A DNA stretch of 64,000 bases, taken from an uncultured Prevotellaceae bacterium (lineage in GTDB: Bacteria > Bacteroidota > Bacteroidia > Bacteroidales > Bacteroidaceae). The translations under genes and the position numbers were made by a program. The notes under the pieces are model-generated. The model was not told the DNA's origin and ran no database searches. It was given only the letters and a program-made list of their open reading frames with translations. Shown in pieces: positions 17,838-26,665 of the stretch. The number at the start of each line of letters is the position of its first letter. Position 1 is the stretch's first letter. The stretch lies in NCBI GenBank assembly GCA_947167455.1, contig CAMVIB010000002.1:1-64000 (forward strand). The letters run 5' to 3'.

Positions 17838-20800
17838 ATGAAACAGCGTTTACTTTCTGTTCTTGCTTTCGCCGCCATGACAGTGACGGCAATGGCACAG
17901 ACTTGGACTGAGCCTGTTGCACCTGTCGCTCCCTCATACGATGAGGGCGAACAGTGGACTTTCGGTCAAAGCTACTACATCAAGAATGTGGGAGCCGGAC
18001 AGTACCTCACGGGTGCCAACAACTGGGCCACGCAGATCAGCCTTAGCTCTGATGCAAAGCCCTACATGAAGTTCGTCATCGAGGAACTCGAGGACGACAG
18101 CTACCTTGGCTGCGTCAAGATTAAGGTCGAAGGTTCCTACAAAACCTATGGCGGCAACGGATATGAGGGTGGCCGTGACGTAGGCAACACTTACCTCTTC
18201 CGCGACAGCGAGACCTCCGGATTTATCGACCACAATAATCAGGCTTGCTGGTACTGGTATATCACCGAGGCCGAGAATGGTGCCTACTACATCCAGAGTG
18301 CTCCCGGCATGAACAACTGGAATGCCGACGAGTCTGAGTTCATGGTAGGTAACGGCGCCGGAGCTGCTTGTATCATGAATGGCGCACAAGACAACGCACA
18401 GGCACAGTGGCTCTTCATCAACGCTGACCTCGTTGACCTCGAGGCTATTGATCAGTACACTGCTGCCAAGGCTATCTACGATGCCAAAATCAAGCTCTAC
18501 AACCTCCTCAACGATGCCACCAAGTATGGCGCCGACACTAGCGCAGCAGGTGCTGTCTTCAACAATGCCAACGCTACCGCTGCAGAGATTAATGCTGCAT
18601 ACGACGCACTGCTCAAGCAGATGCCCGCCGCTGTCATAGCATACGCTACAAACCACGGCACATCTGCCGAGCCCTTCGCAATGCCATACGTGTTCTACAA
18701 TGCCGACTTCAGCCTCGGCAACATGAACGGATGGACAATCGCTAAGCCCGAAGGCGCTACTGGCAACTACCAGTATCAGGGTTCCAAGTATGTCAGCGAG
18801 GATGGCCAGACCACTATCCAGGGCTTCATTGAGAGCTGGGTGCCCGCACCGAACCACCTCGGCGACGTGCAGATCTATCAGAAGATCGGCGGACTGCCCA
18901 ATGGTCACTACATCCTCGAGTGCGACGCCATGGCCGTCAACCAGACCAACCCCGAGAACGATCCTGACAACGCAGTGGAGAAGGAGAACTACACTGGCGT
19001 GTATCTCTACTACAGCGACGGCACCATCACCATGCACGGCGATGCCCTGGCAAGTGACTTCAAGTATGTCGAGAACGAGGAGACCGGCGAAGGCGCATAT
19101 CAGTCTTTCCCCGCACACTTCGTCTATGAGTTCGACCTCAGCACAGCTGCCGACACCATCATGATCGGTCTGATGTCTGATAACACCAACCTCAACTGGA
19201 TGGGTGCCGACAACTTCGTACTGAAGTATGCTGGCGCTACACAGTCCCTCCCCAGCTACACAGCTCTCAACGGCGAGATCGCTACATCTAAGAATTATCG
19301 TCAGAACGAGCCCTTCTGTGAGAAGGCCGCCATCGATGCTTTCGACGCTGCCATCGCTGAGGCTGAGACCCTCGTGGCAGGTGGTGCCGATGAGGCTAAG
19401 GATGCCGACTACCAGGCTGCATTCTCCAAGCTCTCCGCAGCACGCGCCAACGTCACTGCTTCTGTGGCTGCATACCAGAGACTCGATGCCTTCATCGATA
19501 AGCTCAACACCGAGATCGACAACTACGACCAGATGGACAACTACGGCAAGCTCGTCGGCAAGCTCGAGACTCTCGTGTCACAGATGGAGACTGGCCGCGA
19601 CGAACAGACCCTCTCTGCCGCACAGATTGACGAGGCCATCAATGGCTATGATGCTCTCGTAAAGGAGACAGTGAAGGAAATCTTTGACGACCTCGTGGCT
19701 GCAAACCAGCCCCTTGAGACTCCGTTCGAGATCACTGGCCTCTTCTCCGATATGAGCTATGCTTATGGCACAAGTCAGGTTGCATTTGCTAACGGCTATC
19801 CCGCTGAGAACCCCGTCTGGATGAATGAGACCGGCACTGGCAACTTCAAGACCAACTACAGCACTGCTGAGGTCTGGAACGCCAACTTCAGAATCTACCG
19901 CGACTTCGCCGACCTGCCGAAGGGTTCATACACCATCGAGACTAAGGCTTTCTACCGCGTAGCTGATAACGCCACCAACTTCCCCGCTTACAAGGCACAC
20001 GAGTATGACGAGGGTGTCTTCGCTACACTTGATGCAGGAGGCGTTGCTTCCAAGATTACCAATGTGGCAGAAATCGCTTCAGACGTTGAGAACACCAGCG
20101 GCGGTGCTCAGTACCTCGATGAGGAGTCTGGCGTGACATGGTATATCCCCAACAGCCAGCAGGGAGCTTCCGAAATCTTCACTCAGGAGAAGTGGGCCGA
20201 GCAGGCCGAGAAGTGCATCGTCAGGGCCAACGGCCTCATCACCGACGAGAAGGGCACACTCCGTGTGGCCATCACAGGTCAGAACCTTCAGGGAAACTCA
20301 TGGGTCATCTGGCACAGCTTCCGTCTCTACTATAATGGTGAGGACGCAAGTGCTTACGACGATGTCATCCGTGGCCTCATCGCACAGACTGAGGAACTCC
20401 TCCCCATCGTGAAGGACGCTCAGACAAAGATCGACGCTGCCGTTCAGGCTGGTAACACTGCCATCGACAACGACGACAAGAACGCTAAGGTTGCTGCCAT
20501 CGCACAGCTCAAGGAGGCCATCGCCTACGCTAATGAGGGCGACGAACTCGCCAAGAAGCTGGAGGCTGAGGAACTCGCTCGCGCACAGCGCATCGAAGAG
20601 CTCACCGCTGAAGGTGCTACCTACACCAACACTTCCTACCTCGAACTCCTCACCGAGATTGAGAGCCTCGACTTCGAGAACGACATCGAGACAAACGCTC
20701 AGCTCAAGAACTACCTCGACCGTCTGGCAAATGAGTGGGATGCATTCGTATGGTCTAAGGAAGGTCTCGACAAGGCCAGCGTGGAAAATCCTGTCGATAT

Positions 20801-21617
20801 GAGCGAGCTCATAGTCAACAACAGCTTCGACAACAGCTGGACAGGTTGGACATACACCACCACGAAGGGCAATCCTGGCATCGAGGCTTCCTCTGGCAAC
20901 TTCGCTGAGTTCTGGAACACTGGCGCATTCGACATCTACCAGACTCTCCCGACTCTGAAGGAAGGTTACTGGCGTCTTGAGGTCAATGCCCTCTATCGTC
21001 CGGGCAACGACAACAACGTCGTTGAGGTCCTCAAACAGCAGGCTGAAGGCAACGACACAATCATGCTCGACAACGAGTTCCTGTATGTTCGCGGCACGGG
21101 CCTGAACATGTCTAAGAAGGTAATGGCTTGGACAAACTTTGAGAATGGTGCCATCAAGTACACCGTTTCTGAGGAAGATCCCGAGACTCCTATCTTCGCT
21201 GAGGCCGATCAGGAGGCTGCCGACATCATCGCCGACAACCGCAACCAGTACGATGCTACAGCATTCAAGTTCATCGCTCCTAACAACCGTGGCTCCATGA
21301 GACAGTTCATCGAAGGCGGCCGCTACCACAACGTCCTCGACTTCAAGTACGTGCCCGCTAACGGCGAAGTCAAGATTGGTCTCACTCTGCTCGATGAGAT
21401 CACCGTCGGCTCTTGCTGGTGCCCGTTCGATGACTTTAAGCTCTCATACCTCGGCAATGGTGAGGCTCCCGATGCAGTCAACGGTATCGCTGCCAAGGCT
21501 AACGTCGCTGCCGACCAGATCTTCAGCATCGACGGTCGTCAGAAGAGCAACGTCACACGCGGCATCAACATCGTTCGCATGAGCGACGGTTCTGTCCGCA
21601 AGGTCCTCGTGAAGTAA
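17838..21617 (+). CDS. Large secreted surface protein with jelly-roll-like modules and a conserved C-terminal tail (paralogue 1)
   Basis: A 1259-aa protein. Residues 1-20 are a signal peptide (cleavage after AMAQ). Residues 45-200 form a module opening YYIKNVGAGQYLTG, reminiscent of ricin-type or fascin-like sugar-binding folds. At least three modules with the pattern 'NxxFxxxxxGWT...IYQ...LPxGxYxLExxA' (about 285-470, 640-830, 985-1200) look like carbohydrate-binding jelly rolls. Between them lie Ala-rich helical segments (such as FDAAIAEAETLVAGGADEA) of FIVAR-like type. The last 30 residues form a conserved tail (FSIDGRQ, then GINIVRMSDGSVRKVLVK) like those of secreted Prevotella proteins and possibly read by the T9SS. 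No catalytic motif seen; probably a surface glycan-binding or adhesion protein. Confidence 0.82.
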   Translation: MKQRLLSVLAFAAMTVTAMAQTWTEPVAPVAPSYDEGEQWTFGQSYYIKNVGAGQYLTGANNWATQISLSSDAKPYMKFVIEELEDDSYLGCVKIKVEGSYKTYGGNGYEGGRDVGNTYLFRDSETSGFIDHNNQACWYWYITEAENGAYYIQSAPGMNNWNADESEFMVGNGAGAACIMNGAQDNAQAQWLFINADLVDLEAIDQYTAAKAIYDAKIKLYNLLNDATKYGADTSAAGAVFNNANATAAEINAAYDALLKQMPAAVIAYATNHGTSAEPFAMPYVFYNADFSLGNMNGWTIAKPEGATGNYQYQGSKYVSEDGQTTIQGFIESWVPAPNHLGDVQIYQKIGGLPNGHYILECDAMAVNQTNPENDPDNAVEKENYTGVYLYYSDGTITMHGDALASDFKYVENEETGEGAYQSFPAHFVYEFDLSTAADTIMIGLMSDNTNLNWMGADNFVLKYAGATQSLPSYTALNGEIATSKNYRQNEPFCEKAAIDAFDAAIAEAETLVAGGADEAKDADYQAAFSKLSAARANVTASVAAYQRLDAFIDKLNTEIDNYDQMDNYGKLVGKLETLVSQMETGRDEQTLSAAQIDEAINGYDALVKETVKEIFDDLVAANQPLETPFEITGLFSDMSYAYGTSQVAFANGYPAENPVWMNETGTGNFKTNYSTAEVWNANFRIYRDFADLPKGSYTIETKAFYRVADNATNFPAYKAHEYDEGVFATLDAGGVASKITNVAEIASDVENTSGGAQYLDEESGVTWYIPNSQQGASEIFTQEKWAEQAEKCIVRANGLITDEKGTLRVAITGQNLQGNSWVIWHSFRLYYNGEDASAYDDVIRGLIAQTEELLPIVKDAQTKIDAAVQAGNTAIDNDDKNAKVAAIAQLKEAIAYANEGDELAKKLEAEELARAQRIEELTAEGATYTNTSYLELLTEIESLDFENDIETNAQLKNYLDRLANEWDAFVWSKEGLDKASVENPVDMSELIVNNSFDNSWTGWTYTTTKGNPGIEASSGNFAEFWNTGAFDIYQTLPTLKEGYWRLEVNALYRPGNDNNVVEVLKQQAEGNDTIMLDNEFLYVRGTGLNMSKKVMAWTNFENGAIKYTVSEEDPETPIFAEADQEAADIIADNRNQYDATAFKFIAPNNRGSMRQFIEGGRYHNVLDFKYVPANGEVKIGLTLLDEITVGSCWCPFDDFKLSYLGNGEAPDAVNGIAAKANVAADQIFSIDGRQKSNVTRGINIVRMSDGSVRKVLVK

Positions 21618-21633
21618 GCTTTCACAAACATCA

Positions 21634-21705
21634 ACATTGTTGTGCGGTAGTGCCGCACAACAATGTCACCTCAAATGCGCTGCGGCCCACGGCCGCAGCG
21701 CATTT
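21634..21705 (+). terminator. Tandem hairpin terminator after paralogue 1
   Basis: Two perfect hairpins: ACATTGTTGTGCGG (21634-21647) with its complement ending at 21666, and AAATGCGCTGCGGCC (21673-21687) with its complement at 21691-21705. The second is followed by a short T-rich run. The second stem resembles the one after the paralogue at 25706-25735. Confidence 0.8.
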
Positions 21706-21789
21706 GTTATATATTCAACTCCCTATGTTAATAATGCTTAAATTTATGATATTTCCCTCGCAAAAAGCAAACAGAATCAAATTAAAGTG

Positions 21790-21797
21790 TAATTTTG
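21790..21797 (+). promoter_or_regulatory. -7 promoter box of paralogue 2
   Basis: TAATTTTG followed by CCACC, about 108 nt before the start codon. The leader contains CTCATTTTATTAACT just before the ATG, as in paralogue 1. Confidence 0.65.
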
Positions 21798-21904
21798 CCA
21801 CCAAATAAAGCTAACAGTATAATAATCGTACATCCTACCAAAAAGAAGCATCTTATTAAAGTAACTGACAATCAACTCATTTTATTAACTCAAAACACTG
21901 CTTT

Positions 21905-24900
21905 ATGAAACATTTGTTACTCTCTGCTCTTGCGCTTACCAGCGCAATGATGGTGAGCACGAACCTTCAGGCATGGGATGAGCCCGTGAGACCAACACGT
22001 CCTCTGGCTCCTGCTTTCACAGGCCCCACCACGGAGCCTGTGGCCGATGGTACGTACTACATCCTTAACGTGGGTTCCGGACAATTCCTCGGAGCGGGCA
22101 ACGACTGGGGTACACGCGCTGTGACAACCACACAGGGCATTGCCGACATCAATGCCACACCAATCTCTCTCTCCGCCAATGTCAGCCATGTGCTGCCATT
22201 CACCCTCGAAGCTGCCGAGACTCCCGAGACAGCACTCTGGACGGCAGACTTCTTCTTCCTGCGCCATCAGGCTACCGACAAGGGTGCCGATGAGGCCAAC
22301 TGGCTCGTACACGAGGGCAATGCTGCTTGGACTGACGGATGGACTCAGAAAGAGAGTGCTAATCGTAGTGACCGTATTTACGTCGATAACAACGCTTTCT
22401 GGGAAATCCGCGAGACCAACGGCGCCTACCTGCTTGTGCCGATGGATGCCGACATCGTTCCCGAGGAGGGCGAGCCATATTCGCCCGTACTTGGTGTGCA
22501 CTCCACAAACATGACCACCTATACCTCCTATACATGGACAGACGCCCGCGTGGGTGCCGACTACTATGTTGATTGGAAGTTCATCGACGCCAGCGAGATT
22601 GAGGCCGTGAAGAGCTACATCGAGAACGAGTATGCTCAGTTCGTTGCCGGCGACCTTGCTGCCTACGAGGACGCTCTCGCAGCCTTTAACGCCAAGACCG
22701 AACTGCTCAGCGCTCTGCAGGAGGCCGAGGAGGGTGGTATCGACGTCACAGCTGCCGGGGCCATCTATAACAACCCCAACGCATCGCTGGCTGAGGTCAA
22801 CAAGGCTATCGCCGACCTCCGTGCCGCACTCATAGGTTCCAACTACGACTTCACGGGTGCAAGCGACGACGAGCCCCTCGATGTCACCGACCAGGTGCTG
22901 ACAAACCCCACCTTCGAAGGCAACATCGACGGATGGACAATCACCGTCACAGGTGATAACCTCCAGTATCAGGCACGTACCGACGGACAGACAGACCCCA
23001 GCAAGAACTGGGTCGCCATCACCAACTTCATCGAAGCATGGACACCATCTCCCAAGACTCTCGGCGACGGCACCATCTCGCAGACTGTCTATGGCCTGCC
23101 AGCCGGTAAGTATATGCTCGAGTGTGACGCTATGGCCACCAAGCAGGGTGCCGAGGATCCCGAGGCTGCCGTGGAGGGTGCCTACATCTTCATCGCCGGC
23201 CTCAACGGCGAGACACGCGAACCCATCAAGTCGCCTGACTACCAGCCAAAGCACTGGAAGGTTGTCTTCGTAAGCGACGGAAGCCCGGCCTTGACCTTCG
23301 GTCTGAAGGTCGAGAGCACCACTGCCAACTGGATCAGCGCTGACAACTTCAAGCTCTGGTACTATGGCGAGACCAACAGAACTCGCGAGCAGCTCGCCCT
23401 CGACCAGGCCATCAAGGATGCCGAGGCCATCGACCTCGATGAGGTGCGCGCAGCACTGACCGTCAAGGAGGCCTTCACAAGCGCACTCGCTGCTGCCAAG
23501 GGCACTCAGGAGAGCACCGACGCTGAGGCACTCACTGCTGCCACCGACGCTCTCAACCAGGCTACTGCCAACCTTAGGACTTCTATCGCCGACTATCAGG
23601 GTGTTGGCAAGTTCCTGCTTGATCTCGACGAGATGATGGATGCTGCCGATAAAAACCAGTGGGATGTCCTCTCTAACGACCTCTATGACTGGCAGGATGA
23701 AATCAACGAGGCTTACACTGCTGGTACGCTCACTTCGGAGGATATCGCTGGCTTCAACGACGTGCTCCGCGAGAAGATTCTGGCCTTCCTCAACACGCCT
23801 AACGCTATCAAGGCCGGCAACGACCTCACATTCCTGCTCGCTAACCCGCACTTCACACAAGGCGGTGGTAGGGGGATCTCAAGTGTGCCCGGTTGGACTG
23901 TCAATAATGGTTCCATGACTGAGCTGCGTGCTGCTACTCACAACATCGAGACATATCATGCCGCATTCGACATCAGCCAGACACTTCCCAATATGCCCGC
24001 AGGTATCTACGACATCACACTCCAGGGCTTCGCACGTCACGACGATGCCAGCGTAACCGACAAGACATGGCTCTATGGCGGTATCACCAAGGCAGAGCTC
24101 ATCGACCTCAACAACGATGTCAGCCAGAAGCGTTTAGAACCCATCTTCACTGCCGAGGGCCACGAGTCCGGCGAACGTCCGCAGATGGGCGACGGCAACT
24201 ATGACAACACTACTGCTACCGACGACGACGGCAACCCGCTCTATCAGGCCAATGGTATGACAGGTGCTTACTACTGGTTCCAGGAGATTAATGAAAATAC
24301 CAATGAGCCCTACTACACCAACCACGTCAACGTCATTATGGCTCAGGAGGGCGACCTCACAATCGGTATCCACTGCGAGGCAGCCCTCGACTGGGTGATC
24401 TTCGATAACTTCCAGGTCAAGTACATGGGTGTCTCTACTGCTGTCTATGCTGAGGCCATCAACAAGATGATTGCCGAGCTCAACGCTCTCGTTGAGGTGT
24501 CTGACCTCACCGTTGCTGCCAAGAACCTCTATGAGACTCTTCCCGCAAAGGCTCAGACGGCTATCGACAATGACAACACCGACGCTTGCATCGCTGTGCT
24601 CCAGGAGCTCGACGCTGCCATCACTTACATCAAGGAGGGTAACAAGAAGTTCACTACTCTGCAGGATATGGCTTCAAACTACGAGTCACGTATGCTTGAG
24701 ACTCCTCACACCGACACCACCGGCTATGGCGACCTCGTCAGCAAGGCTGCCAATGCCAAGGACTACGCCGACGAGTTTGCCGACAACGACGCCATCGACG
24801 CTATGCTGCGTCAGATCAAGGCCGGATGGGCTCCCTACGTGCTCGGCGATGCCGGTGAGGTGAGCGAGGAGAATCCCTACGACGCTACCGATGTCATCTA

Positions 24901-25648
24901 CAATGCCGACTACATGGCAGGCGGTGTCAACAGCACTGACGGTTGGACAACATCCACCGCTGCCGGACTGGTGGGTGACTGCATCGAGTACTTCAACACC
25001 AACTTCAACATCTCTCAGGAACTCCTCGGCCTCAAGGCTGGCTACTACCTCCTGGAGATGGACGGCTACTATCGTGCCGGCGGCTACGAGGCTGCTGCCA
25101 AGGCTTACAATGACTCCATCGACGCTCGCAACGCCAAGATGTATGTCGTGACTGCCAACGGCGACTCTCTCTTCACTGAGTTCCACAGCATCTTCGACGG
25201 CGCTCAGGTGGAGCAGCTCCTCGGTCAGGACGAAGTGCAGGTCAGCCTTCTCAACAAGGAGTCGGGCGAGACAGCTCAGCTCTACATCCCCAACATGCCT
25301 GCTCCTGCCGTGGCTTACATGACAGCTCAGGACGAGGAGGGTAATGATGCTGCTCTGTATCGCAACAAGCTCCTCTTCCAGGTTGCCGACGGCGCTGACG
25401 TCACCATCGGTGCACGCAAGGACATTCAGATTGACCAGAACTGGACTATCTTCGGCTTCTGGAAGCTGACATACTACGGCGAGACCATCCCCTCTGAGTT
25501 CGTGGGTGTCAAGGGCATCGACGCTAAGACTCAGGGCAAGGCTGCTGCAATCTTCGGCATCGACGGCCGTCAGCAGAGCCAGCTCCGTCAGGGCATCAAC
25601 ATCGTTCGCATGAGCGATGGCTCTGTCCGCAAGGTGCTCGTTAAGTAA
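21905..25648 (+). CDS. Large secreted surface protein (paralogue 2)
   Basis: A 1247-aa protein with the same order of parts as the upstream gene: signal peptide (cleavage near LQAW), an N-terminal module opening YYILNVGSGQFLGAG, several 'FxGNIDGWT...LPAGKYMLECDAMA'-type jelly-roll-like modules, Ala-rich helical linkers and the identical final tail (GINIVRMSDGSVRKVLVK). Outside the tail the two proteins are well diverged in sequence, so the duplication is not recent, while the last codons remain almost identical in DNA. It has its own promoter and terminator. It is most likely exported to the surface; a glycan-binding or adhesive role is inference. Confidence 0.82.
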   Translation: MKHLLLSALALTSAMMVSTNLQAWDEPVRPTRPLAPAFTGPTTEPVADGTYYILNVGSGQFLGAGNDWGTRAVTTTQGIADINATPISLSANVSHVLPFTLEAAETPETALWTADFFFLRHQATDKGADEANWLVHEGNAAWTDGWTQKESANRSDRIYVDNNAFWEIRETNGAYLLVPMDADIVPEEGEPYSPVLGVHSTNMTTYTSYTWTDARVGADYYVDWKFIDASEIEAVKSYIENEYAQFVAGDLAAYEDALAAFNAKTELLSALQEAEEGGIDVTAAGAIYNNPNASLAEVNKAIADLRAALIGSNYDFTGASDDEPLDVTDQVLTNPTFEGNIDGWTITVTGDNLQYQARTDGQTDPSKNWVAITNFIEAWTPSPKTLGDGTISQTVYGLPAGKYMLECDAMATKQGAEDPEAAVEGAYIFIAGLNGETREPIKSPDYQPKHWKVVFVSDGSPALTFGLKVESTTANWISADNFKLWYYGETNRTREQLALDQAIKDAEAIDLDEVRAALTVKEAFTSALAAAKGTQESTDAEALTAATDALNQATANLRTSIADYQGVGKFLLDLDEMMDAADKNQWDVLSNDLYDWQDEINEAYTAGTLTSEDIAGFNDVLREKILAFLNTPNAIKAGNDLTFLLANPHFTQGGGRGISSVPGWTVNNGSMTELRAATHNIETYHAAFDISQTLPNMPAGIYDITLQGFARHDDASVTDKTWLYGGITKAELIDLNNDVSQKRLEPIFTAEGHESGERPQMGDGNYDNTTATDDDGNPLYQANGMTGAYYWFQEINENTNEPYYTNHVNVIMAQEGDLTIGIHCEAALDWVIFDNFQVKYMGVSTAVYAEAINKMIAELNALVEVSDLTVAAKNLYETLPAKAQTAIDNDNTDACIAVLQELDAAITYIKEGNKKFTTLQDMASNYESRMLETPHTDTTGYGDLVSKAANAKDYADEFADNDAIDAMLRQIKAGWAPYVLGDAGEVSEENPYDATDVIYNADYMAGGVNSTDGWTTSTAAGLVGDCIEYFNTNFNISQELLGLKAGYYLLEMDGYYRAGGYEAAAKAYNDSIDARNAKMYVVTANGDSLFTEFHSIFDGAQVEQLLGQDEVQVSLLNKESGETAQLYIPNMPAPAVAYMTAQDEEGNDAALYRNKLLFQVADGADVTIGARKDIQIDQNWTIFGFWKLTYYGETIPSEFVGVKGIDAKTQGKAAAIFGIDGRQQSQLRQGINIVRMSDGSVRKVLVK

Positions 25649-25659
25649 ATTCCGACTGC

Positions 25660-25735
25660 TGCGTGTGGCTGCTTAGCTGCACACGCAACACTAAACATCT
25701 TTCCGGCGCTGCGACCCCTACAAGGGCCGCAGCGC
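25660..25735 (+). terminator. Tandem hairpin terminator after paralogue 2
   Basis: First stem TGCGTGTG (25660-25667) with CACACGCA (25680-25687). Second stem GCGCTGCG (25706-25713) with CGCAGCGC (25728-25735), extended by CCC/GGG. The second stem shares GCGCTGCG with the matching terminator of paralogue 1. Confidence 0.7.
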
Positions 25736-25776
25736 TGCCGTTGTTCACCAGACATACTAAACCGTTGAGCAGAAAT

Positions 25777-25940
25777 CCCTATGCGAAGCACTTGCCTCCC
25801 CTATGCGAAGCACCTGCCTCTCCTAGGCGAAGCACCTGCCCCCCCCTAGGCGAAGCACTTGCCTCTCCTAGGCGAAGCACTTGCCTCCCCTAGGCGAAGC
25901 ACTTGCCTCCCCTAGGCGAAGCACCTGCCTCCCCTGGGGG
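25777..25940. repeat. 22-bp tandem array, seven units, GCGAAGCAC core
   Basis: The core GCGAAGCAC occurs at 25783, 25805, 25827, 25850, 25872, 25894 and 25916, i.e. spacings of 22, 22, 23, 22, 22 and 22. Consensus unit: CCCCTAGGCGAAGCACYTGCCT with slight variation; the first two units have CCTATG for CCTAGG. The period is not a multiple of three and no separate spacers exist, so it is neither coding nor CRISPR. It opens the gene-free stretch 25649-26665. Confidence 0.9.
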
Positions 25941-26041
25941 GTGTGCAGGTCACCTCAAGGGGTTGTTTCTGTCTCCCCAAGGTGGGTGCGGTCACACCAA
26001 GGGAAGTAGGGGTGGCTCACTTCATTGATATGGCGTATGTG

Positions 26042-26560
26042 CCCCTACGGGGTTCTACCCACCAACTCATGCATTACCAGGGGGCTGACGCCCCTGACTG
26101 TGATGATTCACCCCTACGCGGTTCAACCCACTGAAATGGATAACGCCCCGAAGGTGCAATGAGATGTCAGCCCGTGGTTTTGGAATGATTGATGCATCAG
26201 CATATATGATGCACAACGACTCACGTGAACGTGGCGCTTCATGCAACAAACTAACCATGAGAAGCCGCTTATCTCACTTTTTTATGGAAAATCTTTGGAC
26301 AATCAAACAAAACATCGTATCTTTGCGCCATGAATATACGAATTTGTACTTTATTATCCCACAATCTGACGAATATATACCATAACTCAACCTTCGCAAG
26401 CTGTGAGAGAACAGTTAATCAACCCCGCAGGGGCGACAGAATACAGGCCGGGGTGGAATGAAATGACTCCCCTGCTACAGCCACAAACGAACGCAAGCCC
26501 CGTATGGGCGACACTTCCGGTGGCGCGACTCTTGTGTCACCCCTACGGGGTTACATATCC
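26042..26560. repeat. Cluster of REP-like elements (ACCCCGYAGGGGYGAC type)
   Basis: Short imperfect palindromes at 26042 (CCCCTACGGGG), 26110 (CCCCTACGCGG), 26143 (GCCCCGAAGG), 26422 (ACCCCGCAGGGGCGAC), 26498 (GCCCCGTATGGGCGAC) and 26540 (CCCCTACGGGG). The stretch 26422-26513, two such palindromes flanking a GCCGGGGTGGAATGA segment, resembles a composite intergenic repeat that I recall as common in Bacteroidetes chromosomes. No coding potential. They precede and partly lie within the leader of the Wza-like gene. Confidence 0.65.
26318..26325 (+). promoter_or_regulatory. Promoter upstream of the Wza-like gene
   Basis: TATCTTTG followed by CGCC, with TTTG at 26294-26297 separated by 20 nt: a textbook -33/-7 pair. 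Transcription would start near 26330, giving either a leader of about 335 nt for the gene at 26666 or a leaderless 43-codon ORF at 26330-26461 (starting MNIRICTLLSHN), which I do not consider established. Confidence 0.65.
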
Positions 26561-26665
26561 ATAATGTGCTCAGAACAGGGGTTCCGTCCTGCGGACTTCA
26601 ACCCTGCCTGTAGTCTTTCCACTCCTGCGGGGATACTCCCGAAACTTGAATACTATAATATAAAT

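Noticed and set aside
21917..23860. 647-aa open frame antisense to paralogue 2
   Set aside because: The sense frame has a signal peptide and matches paralogue 1; the antisense frame has no conserved segment and no promoter.
25663..25893. 76-aa open frame across the tandem array (repeated CEAPASPRRSTC-like peptide)
   Set aside because: The repeat period is 22-23 bp, not a multiple of three, so the frame shifts with each unit; this is intergenic DNA.
25777..25940. CRISPR array
   Set aside because: Units are direct tandem copies with no unique spacers, and no cas genes are present.
26504..26665. Extended N-terminus for the Wza-like protein
   Set aside because: These 54 codons lie in REP-like repeat DNA and would hide the lipoprotein signal that begins at 26666.
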